A DNA stretch of 64,000 bases from Sapria himalayana (lineage: Eukaryota > Streptophyta > Magnoliopsida > Malpighiales > Rafflesiaceae). Numbering within the stretch: the stretch's first letter is position 1; every line of letters begins with the position of its first letter. Of the stretch, positions 12,561 to 26,000 are shown one piece after another. The translations under genes and the position numbers were made by a program. The stretch lies in NCBI GenBank assembly GCA_029783825.1, contig JAREIK010000497.1, forward strand, positions 1 through 64,000. Reading direction: 5' to 3'. The notes below the pieces were generated by a model. It was not told the origin of the DNA. It saw only the letters and a program-made list of their open reading frames with translations, and did not search any database.

Positions 12561-14960
12561 TAATTTTTTAAATTATAATGAAAAAAAATAGAATTGAGAT
12601 TTATTAATTATTATTTAGGGTATACTGGTTTAAAAAATTATTTATATAGGGGTATCTAGATTTTGTAGTTTAGTGATTTAAGTGCTTAGACATATAGTGG
12701 TGTATAGGTTTTATTTAAACAATGAAATAACAAAAAAAATATTTTTTTTTTATTTTTTGATATTTTCAAAGGTTACCTTTGAAAATATACTAATTTTTAA
12801 ATTTTTTTCAAAAGTGAATTCAATATTTAGTTATAATAATCATTATATATATATTTCATATAAATTCAATATAAATAATTTTATTGATAAATATTCTAAT
12901 AATTATCAAAAAATAAAATAATAATCTATAATTAATAAGATAGATATCAATTAAAATATAATTACAAAACATAAAATGATTCATAAGCAAAGCAAAATAT
13001 ATTACTATATAATAATTTTTTGTTTTGAAATTTTTTTTTATTTTAAAAAGTTTATCTATAATTTTTTGATTAAAAATAATTTACATAAATAAATTTGTTT
13101 AACTCATAATTTATTTTTTAATTAATATTTATATAAAAATAAAAAATTAATAATTAAAATGAATATTTAAAATTATAATGAAAAAAAAATAAGATTTATT
13201 TTTTATTATTTACGGTATACCGGTTTAATTTAAGTTATATCTGTCTTACTAATAATTTATTTTGTAATTAATATTTCTATATAAATAAACTGATAAGTAA
13301 TTAAAATAAAAATTTAAAATTATACTGAATAAAAATTAAAATGAGATTTATGATTTATTATTAATGTATAGCAATTTAATGGTTTAGGTATTTTGAAGTT
13401 TTGTCATTTACGAGTTTAGCGATTTATGTTTTTAGGGATTTAGTGATTTATACGTTTTATTTAAACAATAATATTGATAGATATTATAATAATGATCAAA
13501 AATAAAATTAATATACTATTTATAATAATATAGATATTAATTAGAAAATATTTACAAAACCTAAATTGATTCAAAATTAAAGTAAAATATATTAGTTGAT
13601 AATAATTTTTAATTTTTAATAATACTTCTTTTATACTTCTTTTAAAGCGTATATATATTTTTTGATTAAAAATATATTATTTAAATTATATGTGTCGCAC
13701 TCATTATTTATTTTGTAATAAAAATTTCTATAAAAATAAACTAATAAATAATTATAATTAATATTTAAAATAATAATAAATTGAAATAAAAATTTAATTT
13801 ATTAATTATTTAGTATATAGCGGTTTAATGGTTTATGTATTTTGGCATTACGGGGTTTAGAAGTTTACTGATATAACGGTGTGTGCATTTAGTGGTTTAT
13901 AGGTTTTATTTAAAAAATAAAATAACATAAAATTTATTTTTATTATTTTTTCATATTTCCAAAGTTTATAACCTATAAAATATAATAAATTTAAATTTTT
14001 TTCAAAAGTGAATTCAATATTTTGTAATAATAATCATTATATTTATATATCATATAAATTCAATATAAACAATTTTATTGATAAATATTCTAATAATTAT
14101 CAAAAAATAAATTAATAAACAATTATTAATAAGATAGATATCAATTATAATATAAATGCAAAATCTAAAATAATTCAGAAGAAGAGGAAAATATATTACT
14201 ATATAATAAATTTTAGTTTTTAAATTTTGTATTCTTTTTATAAGTTTATCTATATTTTTCGATGAAAAATAATTTATATAAATTATAGTTGTCTAACTCA
14301 TAATTTATTTTGGAATTAATATTTATATAAAAATAAACAAATAAATAATTAAAATGAATATTTAAAATTATAATGAAAAAAATAATATTGAGATTTATTA
14401 TTTATTATTTAAGGTTACCGGTTTAAAAGGATTATAGTTATTATTTAGGGTTTTAGAGATTTAGGAGTTATTGAATTAAGTGTTTAGGCATTTAGTTGTT
14501 TATAGGCTTTATTTAAACAATGAAATATCAAAAAAAATATTTTTTTATTTTTTCACATATTCAAAGTTTAAAACCTTTGAAAATATATTAATTTTAAAAT
14601 TTTTTTCAAAAGAGAATTCAATATTTAGTTATAATAATCATAATATTTAAATATCATATAAATTCAATATCAATAATTTTATTGATAAATATTCTACTAA
14701 TGATCAAAAAATAAAGTAATAATCTATTATTAATAAGATAGATATCAATTAAAATATAATTACAAAACAAATAATGATTCAGAAGCATGGCAAATTATAT
14801 TATTATATAATAATCTTTTGTTGTTAATTTCTTTTTCTTTTATTAAGTTTATCTATATTTTTTTTGATGAAAAATAATTTATATAAATTATAATGGTCTA
14901 ACTCATAATTTATTTTATAATTAATATTTATATAAAAATAAAGAAATAATTAATTAAAAT
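12561..14960 (+). repeat. Satellite block 5, M-K-D-J-N
   Basis: Heads: M near 12610 (TATATAGGGGTATC), K near 13222, D near 13365 with an internal deletion that removes its palindrome region, J near 13805, N near 14400 (GGGTTTTAGAGATTTAGGAG). The frame at 12682-12921 is chance coding in satellite DNA. Confidence 0.8.
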
Positions 14961-17094
14961 GAATATTTAAAATTATAATAAAAAAAATAAAAATGAGATT
15001 TATTATTTATTATTTAGGATATAATTGATTAAAAAAATTATCTATTTAGGGTTTTCGAGATTTATAAGTTATTCATTTAAGTATTTAGGTATTTAGTTCT
15101 TTATAGGTTTTATTTAAACAATGAAATAACAAATAAATTATTTTTGATATTTTTTCAAATTTTTAAAGATTTTAACCTTTGAAAATATAATAATTTTTAA
15201 ATTTTTTAATAATGAGAATACAATATTTAGTAATAAAAATTATTATAACAATATATAATATAAACTAAATATAAAAAATTTTATTTATAGATATTATTTC
15301 AATTATCAAAAATTAATTAATAAACTATTATTAATATGATAGATATAAATTAAAATTTAATTACAAAAACTAAAATGATTAAAAATCAAAGTAAATTTAT
15401 TACAAAATAATAATTTTTATTTTTATGTTTTTGCCACATTTAATAAGATTATATATTTTTTTGATAAAAAATAAATTATTTAAATTATATTTGTATCACT
15501 CATAATTTATTTTGTAATTAAATTTTCAATAAATTATTTAAATTATAATTAAGGTTTACGAGTTTAAAGGTTTAAGTATTTTGGGGCTTCGGGGTTTAGG
15601 AGTTTAAAGATTTATGTGTTTAGGTATTTAATGGTTTATAATTTTGATTAAAACAATGATATAAAAAAAATTATTTTTTGTAATTTTTTTAAATTTTTTA
15701 AGGTTATAACATTTGAAAATATAACAATTTTTAAATTTTTTTTAAATATGAATACTATATTTAGTTTTGATAATATTAATAATTATATATCATATAAATT
15801 CAATATAAACAATTATATTTATAGATATTATATTAATGATCAAAAAATAAATTAATAAACTATTATTAATAATATAGATATTATTTAAAATATATTTGCA
15901 AAACCTAAATTTATTCAAAATCAAAGTAAAATAAATTAATAAATAATAATGTTTTTGATGTTTTGCTTCTTTTTATAAGTATATATTTATTGTTCTTATA
16001 AGTATATTATTTAAATTATATTTGTCTTCATCATAATATATTTTGTAATTTATAATTCTATAAAAATAAATTAAAAATTAATTAAAATGAATATTTAAAA
16101 TTATAATAAATACAAATAAGAGTGAGATTTATTATTTATTATTCACGATATACAGTTTTAATGGTTTAGATATTTAGGTGTTTTGGGGTTTAGTGATTTA
16201 TGTGTTTATGCCTTTTGTGATTTATAGTTTTTATTTAAAGAATGAAAAAACAAAAAATTTAATTTTTTGTTTTATTTAATTTTTGAAGGCTTTAACCTTT
16301 GAAAATATAATAATTTTTAATTTTTTTTAAATGTGAATATAATATTTAGTTATAATAATCTTAATAATTATATATAATATAAACTCAATATAAATAATTT
16401 TATTAATACATATTATAATAATGATCAATAAATAATTAATAAACTATTATTAAAAAGAATGATATAAATTAAAATATAAATACAAAATCTAAAATGATAC
16501 AAAATCAAAATAAAATATTTTACTAAATAATAAATTTTTGTTTTAAAAATTGTGCATATTTTTATAAGTTTATATATTTTTTGAAGAAATATAAATTATT
16601 TAAATTATATATATGTCTCACTAATAATTTATTTTGTAATTAATATTTCTATAAAAAAAACTGATAAATAATTAAAATAAAAATTAAAATGAGATTTATG
16701 ATTTATAATTAATGTATACCAGTTTAATGGTTTTGAGATTAAAAATTTTCATGAAATGTGAATACAATATTTAGTTATAATATTATTAATAATCATACAT
16801 CATATAAATTCAATATAAATAATTTTATTGATAGTTATTATAATAATGTTCAAAAATTAAATTAATAAACTAATAATAATAAGATAGATATTTGTCTTAC
16901 TCATAATATATTTTGTAATAAATATTTTTATAAAAATAAACTAATAAATAATTAAATGAATTATTAAAATTATAATAAATCGAAATAAAAATTAAATTTA
17001 TTAATTATTATATATTATATAGTGGGTTAATGATTTATGTATTTAGGTATTACGGGGTTTAGGAGTATATTGATTTAACTTTATATGCTTTTAG
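14961..17094 (+). repeat. Satellite block 6, A-B-C-D(deleted)-J, interrupted by hAT copy 1
   Basis: Heads: A 15010, B 15545, C 16140, D 16700, J 17010. The D monomer has lost everything between its GGTTT octamer and the AAATTTTxxxGAAATG body segment (junction near 16735). The same deletion is present near 58180, so this block and 56440-58700 share a recent ancestor. The J head runs to the transposon at 17095. Confidence 0.85.
17087..17094. repeat. Left 8-bp target-site duplication of hAT copy 1
   Basis: GCTTTTAG precedes the element, and GCATTGAG follows it at 20836-20843. The uninterrupted satellite sequence at the same point, for example at 58685, is GCATTTAG. Each side differs from it by one base, as expected for an aged 8-bp duplication, which is the hAT length. 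Confidence 0.8.
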
Positions 17095-17112
17095 TAGGCC
17101 TACTCACGGGAC
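17095..17112 (+). repeat. Left terminal inverted repeat of hAT copy 1
   Basis: TAGGCCTACTCACGGGAC pairs with the right end at 20818-20835 with a few mismatches. Confidence 0.85.
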
Positions 17113-17287
17113 TCAGAGATTCGTGACCCGACACGAACTCTTGTCCCGAAAGAATTGGGACAGAGAAAAATCCGTTGACATTGACTTTTCCCGTCCCGTT
17201 CTGTCACGTATTTTTTCTTTTGGGACGGTTCTGGATCATAAGCAATATCCATCCCGAGAAGCATCCTGCATTAAAAACCCGATACTA

Positions 17288-17322
17288 GAACCATATATAT
17301 ATATATGTTTATATATATAAAT

Positions 17323-17354
<32 letters not shown>
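17288..17354. repeat. Compound (AT)n-(CA)n-(AT)n microsatellite in the hAT 5' region
   Basis: An AT dinucleotide run, a short spacer, about ten CA units and another AT run. The homologous spot in copy 2 (about 52552-52564) holds only a short AT run and no CA run, so this tract grew after the copies separated. Two overlapping frames here, 17123-17320 on + and 17236-17436 on -, are not genes. Confidence 0.85.
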
Positions 17355-17726
17355 CATGAAGATGCCACCAATTCCGATACTGCCCATCCAATTCCGATGC
17401 ACCTATTGGTGTTCCGACGAGTTCCAACCACCTCACACCATTCCAGCCATGTTCAGTTAGGTCCAGCTCTTGTCCGTCGCACTTATGGTTGCCTTCACCG
17501 TGTCTCAGATGTCACCAGCCTTTTGGTTTGTTTTTCTGATCAGAATTGAGTGATTAATTATTATTATTATGTGTCTTAGTCAGTTTTGTTGAGTATTGGT
17601 TGTGGTGTTGTGGTTGGGCCGAATGAGTGGGCTGAATGTGTTACAGTCAGTTTTGTAGAGTTTGCTTGTTTGAAATATTTATTTGTATTTATGCTTAACA
17701 TTTCATATTAATTAATGGCAATTCAG
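17355..17726 (+). other. hAT copy 1 non-coding 5' leader
   Basis: Non-satellite sequence with no open frame of note, well conserved with 52565-52936 of copy 2. It probably holds the promoter and untranslated leader of the transposase gene. AATTCAG directly before the ATG at 17727 could be an intron acceptor. I cannot assign a TATA box with confidence. Confidence 0.5.
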
Positions 17727-20021
17727 ATGCCACAATCCACCGGTAAACCAAAAATACAATAAATTGAAGATGATCACATCTCAAATGATCAAAGTACTGG
17801 TAAATGCAATCATCATCCTTTCACGAACCCTTCTATTGTTACGGTAGGTTTTTTAATTACAATTGTAAAAGAAAGTTATGGTACATCTGAACCTCAAGTT
17901 CATAAAAAGTATAAGTTTGTGGTTTGGGAAACTTATGAGATATTAGTTGATTCAGAGGGAAATGAAACTGGTAGGGCAGCTTGTATATTGTGTAGGAAAC
18001 AATAATTGGCAAAAAGTGAACAAGGTAATATGGGTTTATTGAAATACTTGAGAGAGAATTTCCTTGTAGGAAATTTCCACGCAAAAAAAATTAATAGAAG
18101 CTCACAAAGGTAAAGACAAGTCACAATCTTTGTTGAGCTTCACTAAAGGTACTAGTTCATAGGAAACAAATTAACTTGTTGGCAATTTGATCAACAACAA
18201 GTTAGGGAGGCTTTGTTGAAAATGATCATAAAAGATGAATTGCCTTTTTGTTTTGTTGAGAGGGATGAGTTCAAGGAGTTTTGTGAAGTTAGTGTGCATC
18301 AATTTAAAATTCCATCTAGGCACTCTACACTAAAGGATTATTTTTCTTTGTTTGTGAAGGAAAAGAAGAAATTATTTGATAGCATATCATCTCATTATTG
18401 TAGAGTTTCATTGACTACCAACACCTGGACTAGCATTCAAAATTTATCTTATATATGTTTGACTGTTCATTTAATTGATTCTCAATGGAATATGCATAAA
18501 AGGCTTTTTAACTTTTGTGTAATTAAGAGTCATTCTAGCGTTAATATTAGAAATGCTATTGAGTTTTGCATGAATGAGTGGGGTTTGAGAAAGTTGATGT
18601 GCATTACTGTTGACAATGCATCAAATAATGATGTTGCAGTTGAATAATTGAAAAAAAAAGCTTGTGAAGAAAAGTGTTGTACCTTTGAGAGGCGAGCATT
18701 TTCATATGAGATGTTGTGCTCATATCCTAAACTTAATCGTCAGAGATGGCATTGTAGTAGTTGAGGGTTCTATTTAAAAAATTAGAGGTGTGGTGAAATA
18801 TGTGGGGAGCAGTCCTTAAAGATTAGATATGTTTAAGTTATGTGTTGAAAAAGCAAACTTGACATATAGATCTTCATTGCAATTAGAATGTCCTACAAGA
18901 TGAAATTCAACTTATTTGATGCTACTAACTAATATAAAATATCAACAAGAATTTGATAATTTGGAGGACAAAGACAAAAGGTTTTTTTAAAAGTTTGATT
19001 CAAACGTTCCAACTGAGAGAGACTGAACAAACGCCAAAATTTTTGCTCATTTCTTGAAAACTTTTTATTAGGTAACTTGTAAATATCTTGGCTCATACTA
19101 TTCTACCTCTAGTGTTTATTTTCCTCAGATTATTTGAATTTTGAAAAAAAAATTGAGGTTTGTGAAAATAGTAGAGATACATTGGTGTCTGAAATGGGTA
19201 TGCAAATGAGGCATAAATTCAACAAATATTGGGATTCTCTTCAGTCAACAAATATTATGCTTTTTGTTGCAGTAGTGTTGGATCCTAGATATAAACTCAA
19301 ATATCTCAAGGTTAAGTACACTTAGCATTATGGAGAGGTATTGGCTAAAAATTTGCTGAAAAAGATTATAAATGACTTAAATTAGATGATGGATGATTAT
19401 AAAGATTTAAATGAAGATGAATCAAAATAAAATGATTTTTCTTCTACTGTGTTGAAGTAAAATGATGATTTCTTTGATGGTAGTGATACTTATTTTGATG
19501 ATTTTTTTTTGTTTAATTGGAGAAAGAACAAGAGGTTGCAGCTTTGGATGAGTTGAATAGGTACTTGGAGGACAAACTTGAAAAAAATAGAATTGATTTT
19601 GATCTTCTAAACTAGTGGAAGGTAAATGAGGTTAGATAACCTTCTTTGGAAAATGTAGCAAGGGATGTATTTGCTTTCCAAGCATCTACTCTAGTCTACG
19701 AGTCTACATTTAGCACTGGGGGGAGAACTTTAGATAAATTTAGGAGTTCTTTAACACTTATTACAGCTGAAGTTCTCATATGTCTACAAGATTAGTTGAG
19801 AAGCTTAAACAAACCTATTGAAATTGAAGAATTAGTTCAAGACATTGATGATAATGAATCAGGTTAGTATACAAATCTTGTAAATTTTAATTTCATTTTT
19901 ACTTATTTTATTCATTCAATTTAATAAAAAATATGGTTCAATTACAATTTTAGAGGGGTCTCAAGATCCAAATATTCTTCCAACTATAGTTGGCCAACTA
20001 AATTTGGAATGGGTGTATTAA
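17727..20021 (+). pseudogene. hAT transposase pseudogene (BED finger, DUF4413, hAT dimerisation), copy 1
   Basis: Decayed gene for a plant hAT transposase, the enzyme that excises and reinserts the element. The first ATG is taken at 17727 by comparison with copy 2. A BED-type finger lies near 17915-18005, with tryptophan at the VVWETY motif and the CxxC as ACILC. The RNase H-like core is open over 18213-18647. Its first catalytic aspartate, expected in the TTDTWTS motif, is asparagine here (AAC, 18420-18422), while the second survives in ITVDNAS (18612-18614). The segment at 19134-19325 carries KFNKYW and VVLDPRYKLKYL, typical of DUF4413. The C-terminal dimerisation region follows at about 19610-19815 and keeps the YESTFST glutamate but has several stops. 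A probable 91-bp intron (19863-19953) precedes a short last exon ending LEWVY at 20021. The catalytic substitution plus many frame breaks mean no activity. Confidence 0.88.
19863..19953 (+). other. Probable intron of hAT copy 1 transposase
   Basis: GTTAGTAT donor and TTTTAG acceptor, 91 bp, the same length as in copy 2. Joining the sides keeps the frame ESEGSQDP, whereas reading through meets a stop at the donor (GGT TAG). Confidence 0.6.
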
Positions 20022-20835
20022 ATTTTATATGGTAATATTTTGTTTTTTTATTACTCTTTCATCTTAGAAATTTATGTCTACATGATTAACACGTTTTCAT
20101 CTTTGGTTGTCCTTCTACAGTGGAGGAAGAAAAGGGAGGAGTTGTAGAAAAGATAATTAATTGGGTTTGGATTTTCGTTGCTATTCCGGGACGGACCTTT
20201 GAAATGATTATTATCATGGTTATTATTAGTTGTAATTTTTTTGTTATGTTAAGCAACCTAATTTTAGCAATTACTTAAATAGTAATTGATGCTACCAATG
20301 TTTGTGGTCATCTTTAGCTATTCCTTAATATTTTAAGTAATTGTTTAAAAAATGTAGTATTGCTATTATGGTTAATTTCACTCGGTTGAATAAAGCCAAC
20401 TTGTGAAAAAACAAAGAACCAAATTAAGCACACAACTCGGTCCCATTCTATTTAACATATGTATCCTTTTCTGCAAATCAAAGCTTTTGACGAGGTAATG
20501 GAACTCGTTTGCGGTATTCAGCCTATTTGACAAAACAAAATTGGCACAAATTTGAGTTTGAAAGACACATAACAAAGGAATGATAAATGGTAGAACAAAA
20601 GGTTTCGACATGAACTAACTTGGCCGATTTGAAGAAAATAAATTGAAAAAAATGCTATACTCTGTTCCATCCCGGAACCATTTTATCCTACCGAAAATCC
20701 CCGATCTCCGTCCCATCCTGTCCCGATATTTTCAACCTATGGGATGGGTCTAGATCTTCAAAAAAAATCTCCAATCTATGGGAAGCGACTGGAGATTTGT
20801 AATCCCCATCCCGTCCCGTCCCATGAGCACCCATA
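20022..20835 (+). other. hAT copy 1 3' non-coding region and right end
   Basis: Untranslated sequence after the LEWVY stop. TTCTACAG at about 20115 may be a further splice acceptor. The last 160 bp contains repeated CCCATCCCGTCCC-like subterminal motifs and the terminal repeat at 20818-20835. The minus-strand frames at 20378-20611 and 20688-20876 are shadows; the second crosses the transposon border into satellite. Confidence 0.7.
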
Positions 20836-20843
20836 GCATTGAG
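20836..20843. repeat. Right 8-bp target-site duplication of hAT copy 1
   Basis: GCATTGAG, one change from the ancestral GCATTTAG. The J-type monomer resumes directly after it with TGGTTTAT. Confidence 0.8.
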
Positions 20844-23110
20844 TGGTTTATCGGTTTTATTTAAAAAAAATAACAAAAAAAATTATTTTTATTATTTTTT
20901 GATATTTTCAAAGGTTATAACCTTTGAAAATATAATAGTTTTTAAATTTTTTTCAAATGTGAATACAATATATAGTTATACTAATCATTATATTTATATA
21001 TTATATAAATTCAATATAAACAATTTTATTGATAGATATTGTAATAATAATCAAAAAATAAATTTATAATTCATTAATAATAAGATAGATATTAATTAAA
21101 ATATAATTACAAAACTAAAAATGATTCAGAAGCAAAGATAAATATATTACTATATAATAATTTTTTGTTTTTGATTTTTTTTTTAATAAGTTTATCTATT
21201 TTTTCTTAATGAAAAATAATTTATATAAATTATTTTTGTCTAACTCATAATATATTTTGCAATTAAAATTTATATATAAATAAACAAATAAATAATTAAA
21301 ATGAATATTTAAAATTATAATGAAAAAAAATGAGATTTATTATTTATTATTTTGGGATACCGGTTTAATTTAAATTAGATCCATCTCACTAATAATTTAT
21401 TTTGTAATTAAAATTTCTATAAAAATAAACTAATAAATAATTAAAATAAAAATTTAAAATTATAATGAATAACAATTAAAATGAGATTTAAGATTTATTA
21501 TTAATGTATACCAGTTTAATAGATTAAGTATTTAGAGGTTTTGTCGTTAGGAGTTTAGCGATTTATGTTTTTAGGCTTTTAGTGGTTTATAGGTTTTATA
21601 TAAAAAAATAAAATAACCAAAAAAATTTCAATAATTTGTTATCATTTTCATAGGTTATAACCTTTGAAAATATAATAATATTTACAATTTTTTGAAATGT
21701 GAATACAATATTTAGTTTTAATAATATTAATAAATATATATCATATAAATTCAATATAAACAATTTTATTGATAGATAATATAATAATGATCAAACATTA
21801 AAATAATAAACTATTAATAAAAAGATAAATATTAATTAAAAAATATATACAAAACACAAATTTATTCAAAATTAAAGTAAAATATATTACTAGATACTAA
21901 TTTTTAATTTTTAAATTTCTACTTCTTTTATAAGCGTATATTTTTTTTATTAATAATAAATTAATTAAATTATATTTGTCACACTCATACTTTATTGTGT
22001 AATAAATATTTCTATAAAAATAAACTAATAAATAATTAAAATGAATATTTAAAATTATAATAAATATAAATAAAAATTAGATTTATTAATTATTAAGTAG
22101 TATATATCAGTTTAATAGTTTATGTATTTAGGCATTATGGGGTTTAGAAGTATACTGATTTAGAAGTATACCTTTGAAAATATAATAATTTTAAAATTTT
22201 TTTCAAAAGTGAAGAAATATTTATTTATAATAATCATAATAATTATATATCATATATATTCAATATAAACAATTTTATTGATAGATATTCTAATAATTAT
22301 CAAAAAATAAATTTAAAATCTATTGTGAATAAGATTGATTTTACATAAAATATAATATCAAAACCTAAAATGATTTAAAAGCAAAGCAAAATATATTATT
22401 TAATATTTATTATTTGTTTTTAAATTTTTATTCTTTTTATAAGCTTATTTATTTTTTGAAAAAAAAATAATTTTTATAAATTATATTTTTAACTCATAAT
22501 TTATTTTATAATTAATATATATATTTATAAATAAAAAACTAAACAATCAAAATGATTTTTTTTAATTATAATGAAAACAAATAAAAATGAGATTTATTAA
22601 TTATTATTTAGGGTCAACCCATTTAAATGATTATCTATATAGGGGTATCGGAATTTTGTAGTTTAGTGATTTAAGTGTTTAGGCATTTAGTGACTTATAG
22701 GTTTTATTTAAACAATGAAAAAATAAAAAAAATATTTTTTTTTTGTTTTTTCACATGTTCAAAGGTTATAATCTTTGAAAATAAAATAATTTTAAAATTT
22801 TTTTCAAATGTGAATACAATATTTAGCTATAATAATTATTAAATATATATATCATATAAATTAAATATAAATATTTTTATTGATAAATATTCTAATAATG
22901 ATCAAAAAATAAATTAATAATCTATTATTAATAAGTTAGATATTAATTAAAATATAATTACAGAACCTAAAATGATTCAGAAAAAAATTAAAATATATTA
23001 CTAAATAATAATTTTTTGTTTTTAATTTTTTTCTTCTTTTCATAAGTTTATCTATATTTTTTTGTTGAAAAATAATTTATATAAATTATATTTGACTAAC
23101 TCATAATTTA
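20836..23110 (+). repeat. Satellite block 7, J(right part)-K-D-J/H-M
   Basis: The J monomer resumes after the transposon, with an exact palindrome at 20909-20926. Heads follow: K 21361, D 21500, J 22100, M 22610. The J near 22140-22170 repeats TTTAGAAGTATAC twice and loses its palindrome before joining an H-like body, a small duplication-deletion scar. The frame at 20839-21069 is not a gene. Confidence 0.82.
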
Positions 23111-26000
23111 TTTTTTAATTAATATTTATATAAAAATAAACAAATAAATAATTAAAATGAATATTTAAAATTATAATGAAAAAAATAAAAATGAGATTTA
23201 TTATTTCTTATTTATTATTTAGGATATACCTGTTTAAAAAATTTATCTATTTAGGGTTTTTGAGATTTAGATGTTATTGATTTAAGTATTTAGCCATTTA
23301 ATGGTTTTTAGCTTTTATATAAACAATGAAATAATAAAAAATTTATTTTTGATTTTTTTTCAAATTTTCAAATGTCATAACATTTGAAAATATAATAATT
23401 TTAAAATTTTTTAAAAATGTGAATACAATATTTAGTAATAATAATCATTATAACTATATATAATATAAACTAAATATAAACAATTTTATTGATAATATTA
23501 TATCAATTATCAAAAAATAAATTAATAAACTATTATTAATATGATAGATATAAATAAAAATATAATTAAAAAACCTAAAATGATTCAAAATCAAAGTAAA
23601 ATTTATTACTAAATAATAATTTTTTTTAGTTTTTGCATCATTTTATAAGCTTATATATTTTTTTGTTGAAAAATATATTATTTAAATTATATTTGTCACT
23701 CATAATTTATTTTGTAATAAATATTTCTATAAATTATTTAAATCATATTTAAGGTTTACAAGTTTAAAGGGTTAGGTATTTAGTGGCTTCGGGCTTTAGA
23801 AGTTTAGAGTTTTATGTATTTAGGCATTTAATGGTTTATAAGTTTTATTTAAACAAAGATAAAACAAAAAATTTATTTTTGTTATTTTTTCTCATTTTGA
23901 AGGTCATAACCTTTGAAAATATAATAATTTTTAAATTTTTTTATATGTGAATATTATATTTAATTATGATAATCTTAATAATTATATATAATGCTAATTC
24001 AATATAAACAATTATATTGATAGATATTAAATTAATGATCAAAAAATAAATTAATAAATTATTATTAATAATTTTTTAAAATATATTTGTAAAACTTAAA
24101 TTTATTCAAAGTCAAAGTAAAATATAATAGTAAACAATAATTTTTTTGATGTTTTGCTTCTTTTTATAAGTTAATATTTTTTGTTATTAAAATTAAATTA
24201 TTTAAATTATATTTGTCTTCCACATAATTTATTTTTAATTTATAATTCTATAAAAATAAACTATTAAATAATTAAAATGAATATTTAAAATTTTAATGAA
24301 TACAAATAAAATTGTGATTTATTAATTATTATTCGGTATATACTTGTTTAATGGTTTAAGTATTTAGGTGATTTGGGGTTTAGTGATTTAATTGTTTAGG
24401 ACTTTAGTGATTTATAGTTCTTATTTAAAGAATAAAAAAATAAAATATTAAATTTTTTGATTTTTTTTTAATTTTTGAAGGTTATAACCTTTGAAAATAT
24501 TATAAAGTTAATATAATATTTAGTTATAATATTATTAATAATTATATATAATATAAACTCAATATAAAGAATTTTATTAATAGATATTATAATAATGATC
24601 AATAAAAAATTAATAAACTATTATTAATAAGAATGATATAAATAAAAATATAATTACAAAAACTAAAATGATTCAAGATCAAAATAAAATATATTACATA
24701 ATAAAAAATTTTTGTTTTTAAAAATTTACTTCTTTTTATAAGCATATATATTTTTTTTGATAAAAAATAAATTATTTAAAATAGATCTATCTCACTAATA
24801 ATTTATTTTGTAATTAATATTTCTATAAAAATAAACTGAAAAATAATTAAAATAAAAATTTAAAATTATACTTTATAAAAATTAAAATGAGATTTATGAT
24901 TTATTATTAATCTATATCAAATTAATAGTTAAAGTATTTAAAAGTTTTGTCATTTAGGAGTTTAGCGATTTATGTTTTTCGGCATTTAGTGGTTTATAGG
25001 TTTTATTTAAACAATAAAATAACAAAAACATATTTTGTAATATTTTTTCATTTTCATAGGTTATAACGTAGGAAAATATAATAATATTTAAAATTTTTTG
25101 AAATGTGAATACATTATTTCATTATAATAATTTTAATAATTATATATCATATAAATTAAATATAAACAATTTTTTTGATAGATATTATAATAATGATAAA
25201 AAATTAAATTAATAAACTATTAATAATAAAATAGATATTAATAAAAAAATATTTACAAAACCCAAATTGATTCAAAATTAAACTAAAAAATTTTACTGGA
25301 TAATAATTTTTAATTTTTAAAATTTTTCTTCTTTATAAGCTTATATTTTTTTTGATTAAAAAAAATTATTTAAAATAAACTTATAAATAATTAAAATGAA
25401 TATTTAAAATAACAATAAATTTAAATAAAAATTAGATTTCTTAATTATTAATTAGTATATAGCAATTTAATGGTTAATGTATTTTGGCATTACTGGCCTT
25501 AGGAGTTTTATTGATTTTACAGTGTATCCATTTAGTGGTTTATAGGTTTTATTTAAAAATTAAAATAACATAATATTAATTTTTATTATTTTTTGATATT
25601 TTCAAAGGTTATAACCTTTGAAAATTAAATAAATTTTAAATTTTTTTCTAATGTGAATTCAATATTTAGTTATAATAATCATTATATTTATATATCATAT
25701 AAATTTAATATAAACAATATTATTGATAAATATTCTTATAATGATCAAAAAATAAATTAATAATCTATTATTAATAAGATAAATATCAATTAAAATATAA
25801 TAAAAATCCTAAAATGATTCACAAGAAATCAAAATATAATACTATATAATAATTTGTTGTTTTGAAATTTTTTTTCTTTTAAAAAGTTTAACCATATTTT
25901 TTTGATGAAAATTAATTTATATAAATTATATTTGTCTAACTCATAATTTATTTTTTAATTAATATTTATATAAAAATAAACAAATAAATAATTAAAATGA
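23111..26000 (+). repeat. Satellite block 8, A-B-C-D-J
   Basis: Heads near 23215 (A), 23755 (B), 24335 (C), 24910 (D) and 25450 (J). Same order and length as 6121-9060. The A copy carries CAAATGTCATAACATTTG near 23370, like the first A copy near 248: both palindrome arms changed together. The exact palindrome recurs in J at 25603-25620. Confidence 0.85.

Larger units (their letters stand above)
17095..20835 (+). mobile_element. hAT superfamily DNA transposon, copy 1 (decayed)
   Basis: 3741-bp element. The left end is TAGGCCTACTCACGGGAC. The reverse complement of the right end is TATGGGTGCTCATGGGAC, an imperfect 18-bp terminal inverted repeat. An 8-bp target duplication flanks it. Both ends are rich in CCCGTCCC/GGGAC subterminal motifs, which in hAT elements usually serve as transposase-binding sites (family knowledge). 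Inside lies a broken transposase with BED finger, RNase H-like hAT core, DUF4413-like segment and C-terminal dimerisation region. Base composition changes sharply at both borders from satellite to moderate GC. It closely resembles the second copy at 52350-56036. Many stops and frameshifts make it non-autonomous. Confidence 0.93.
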
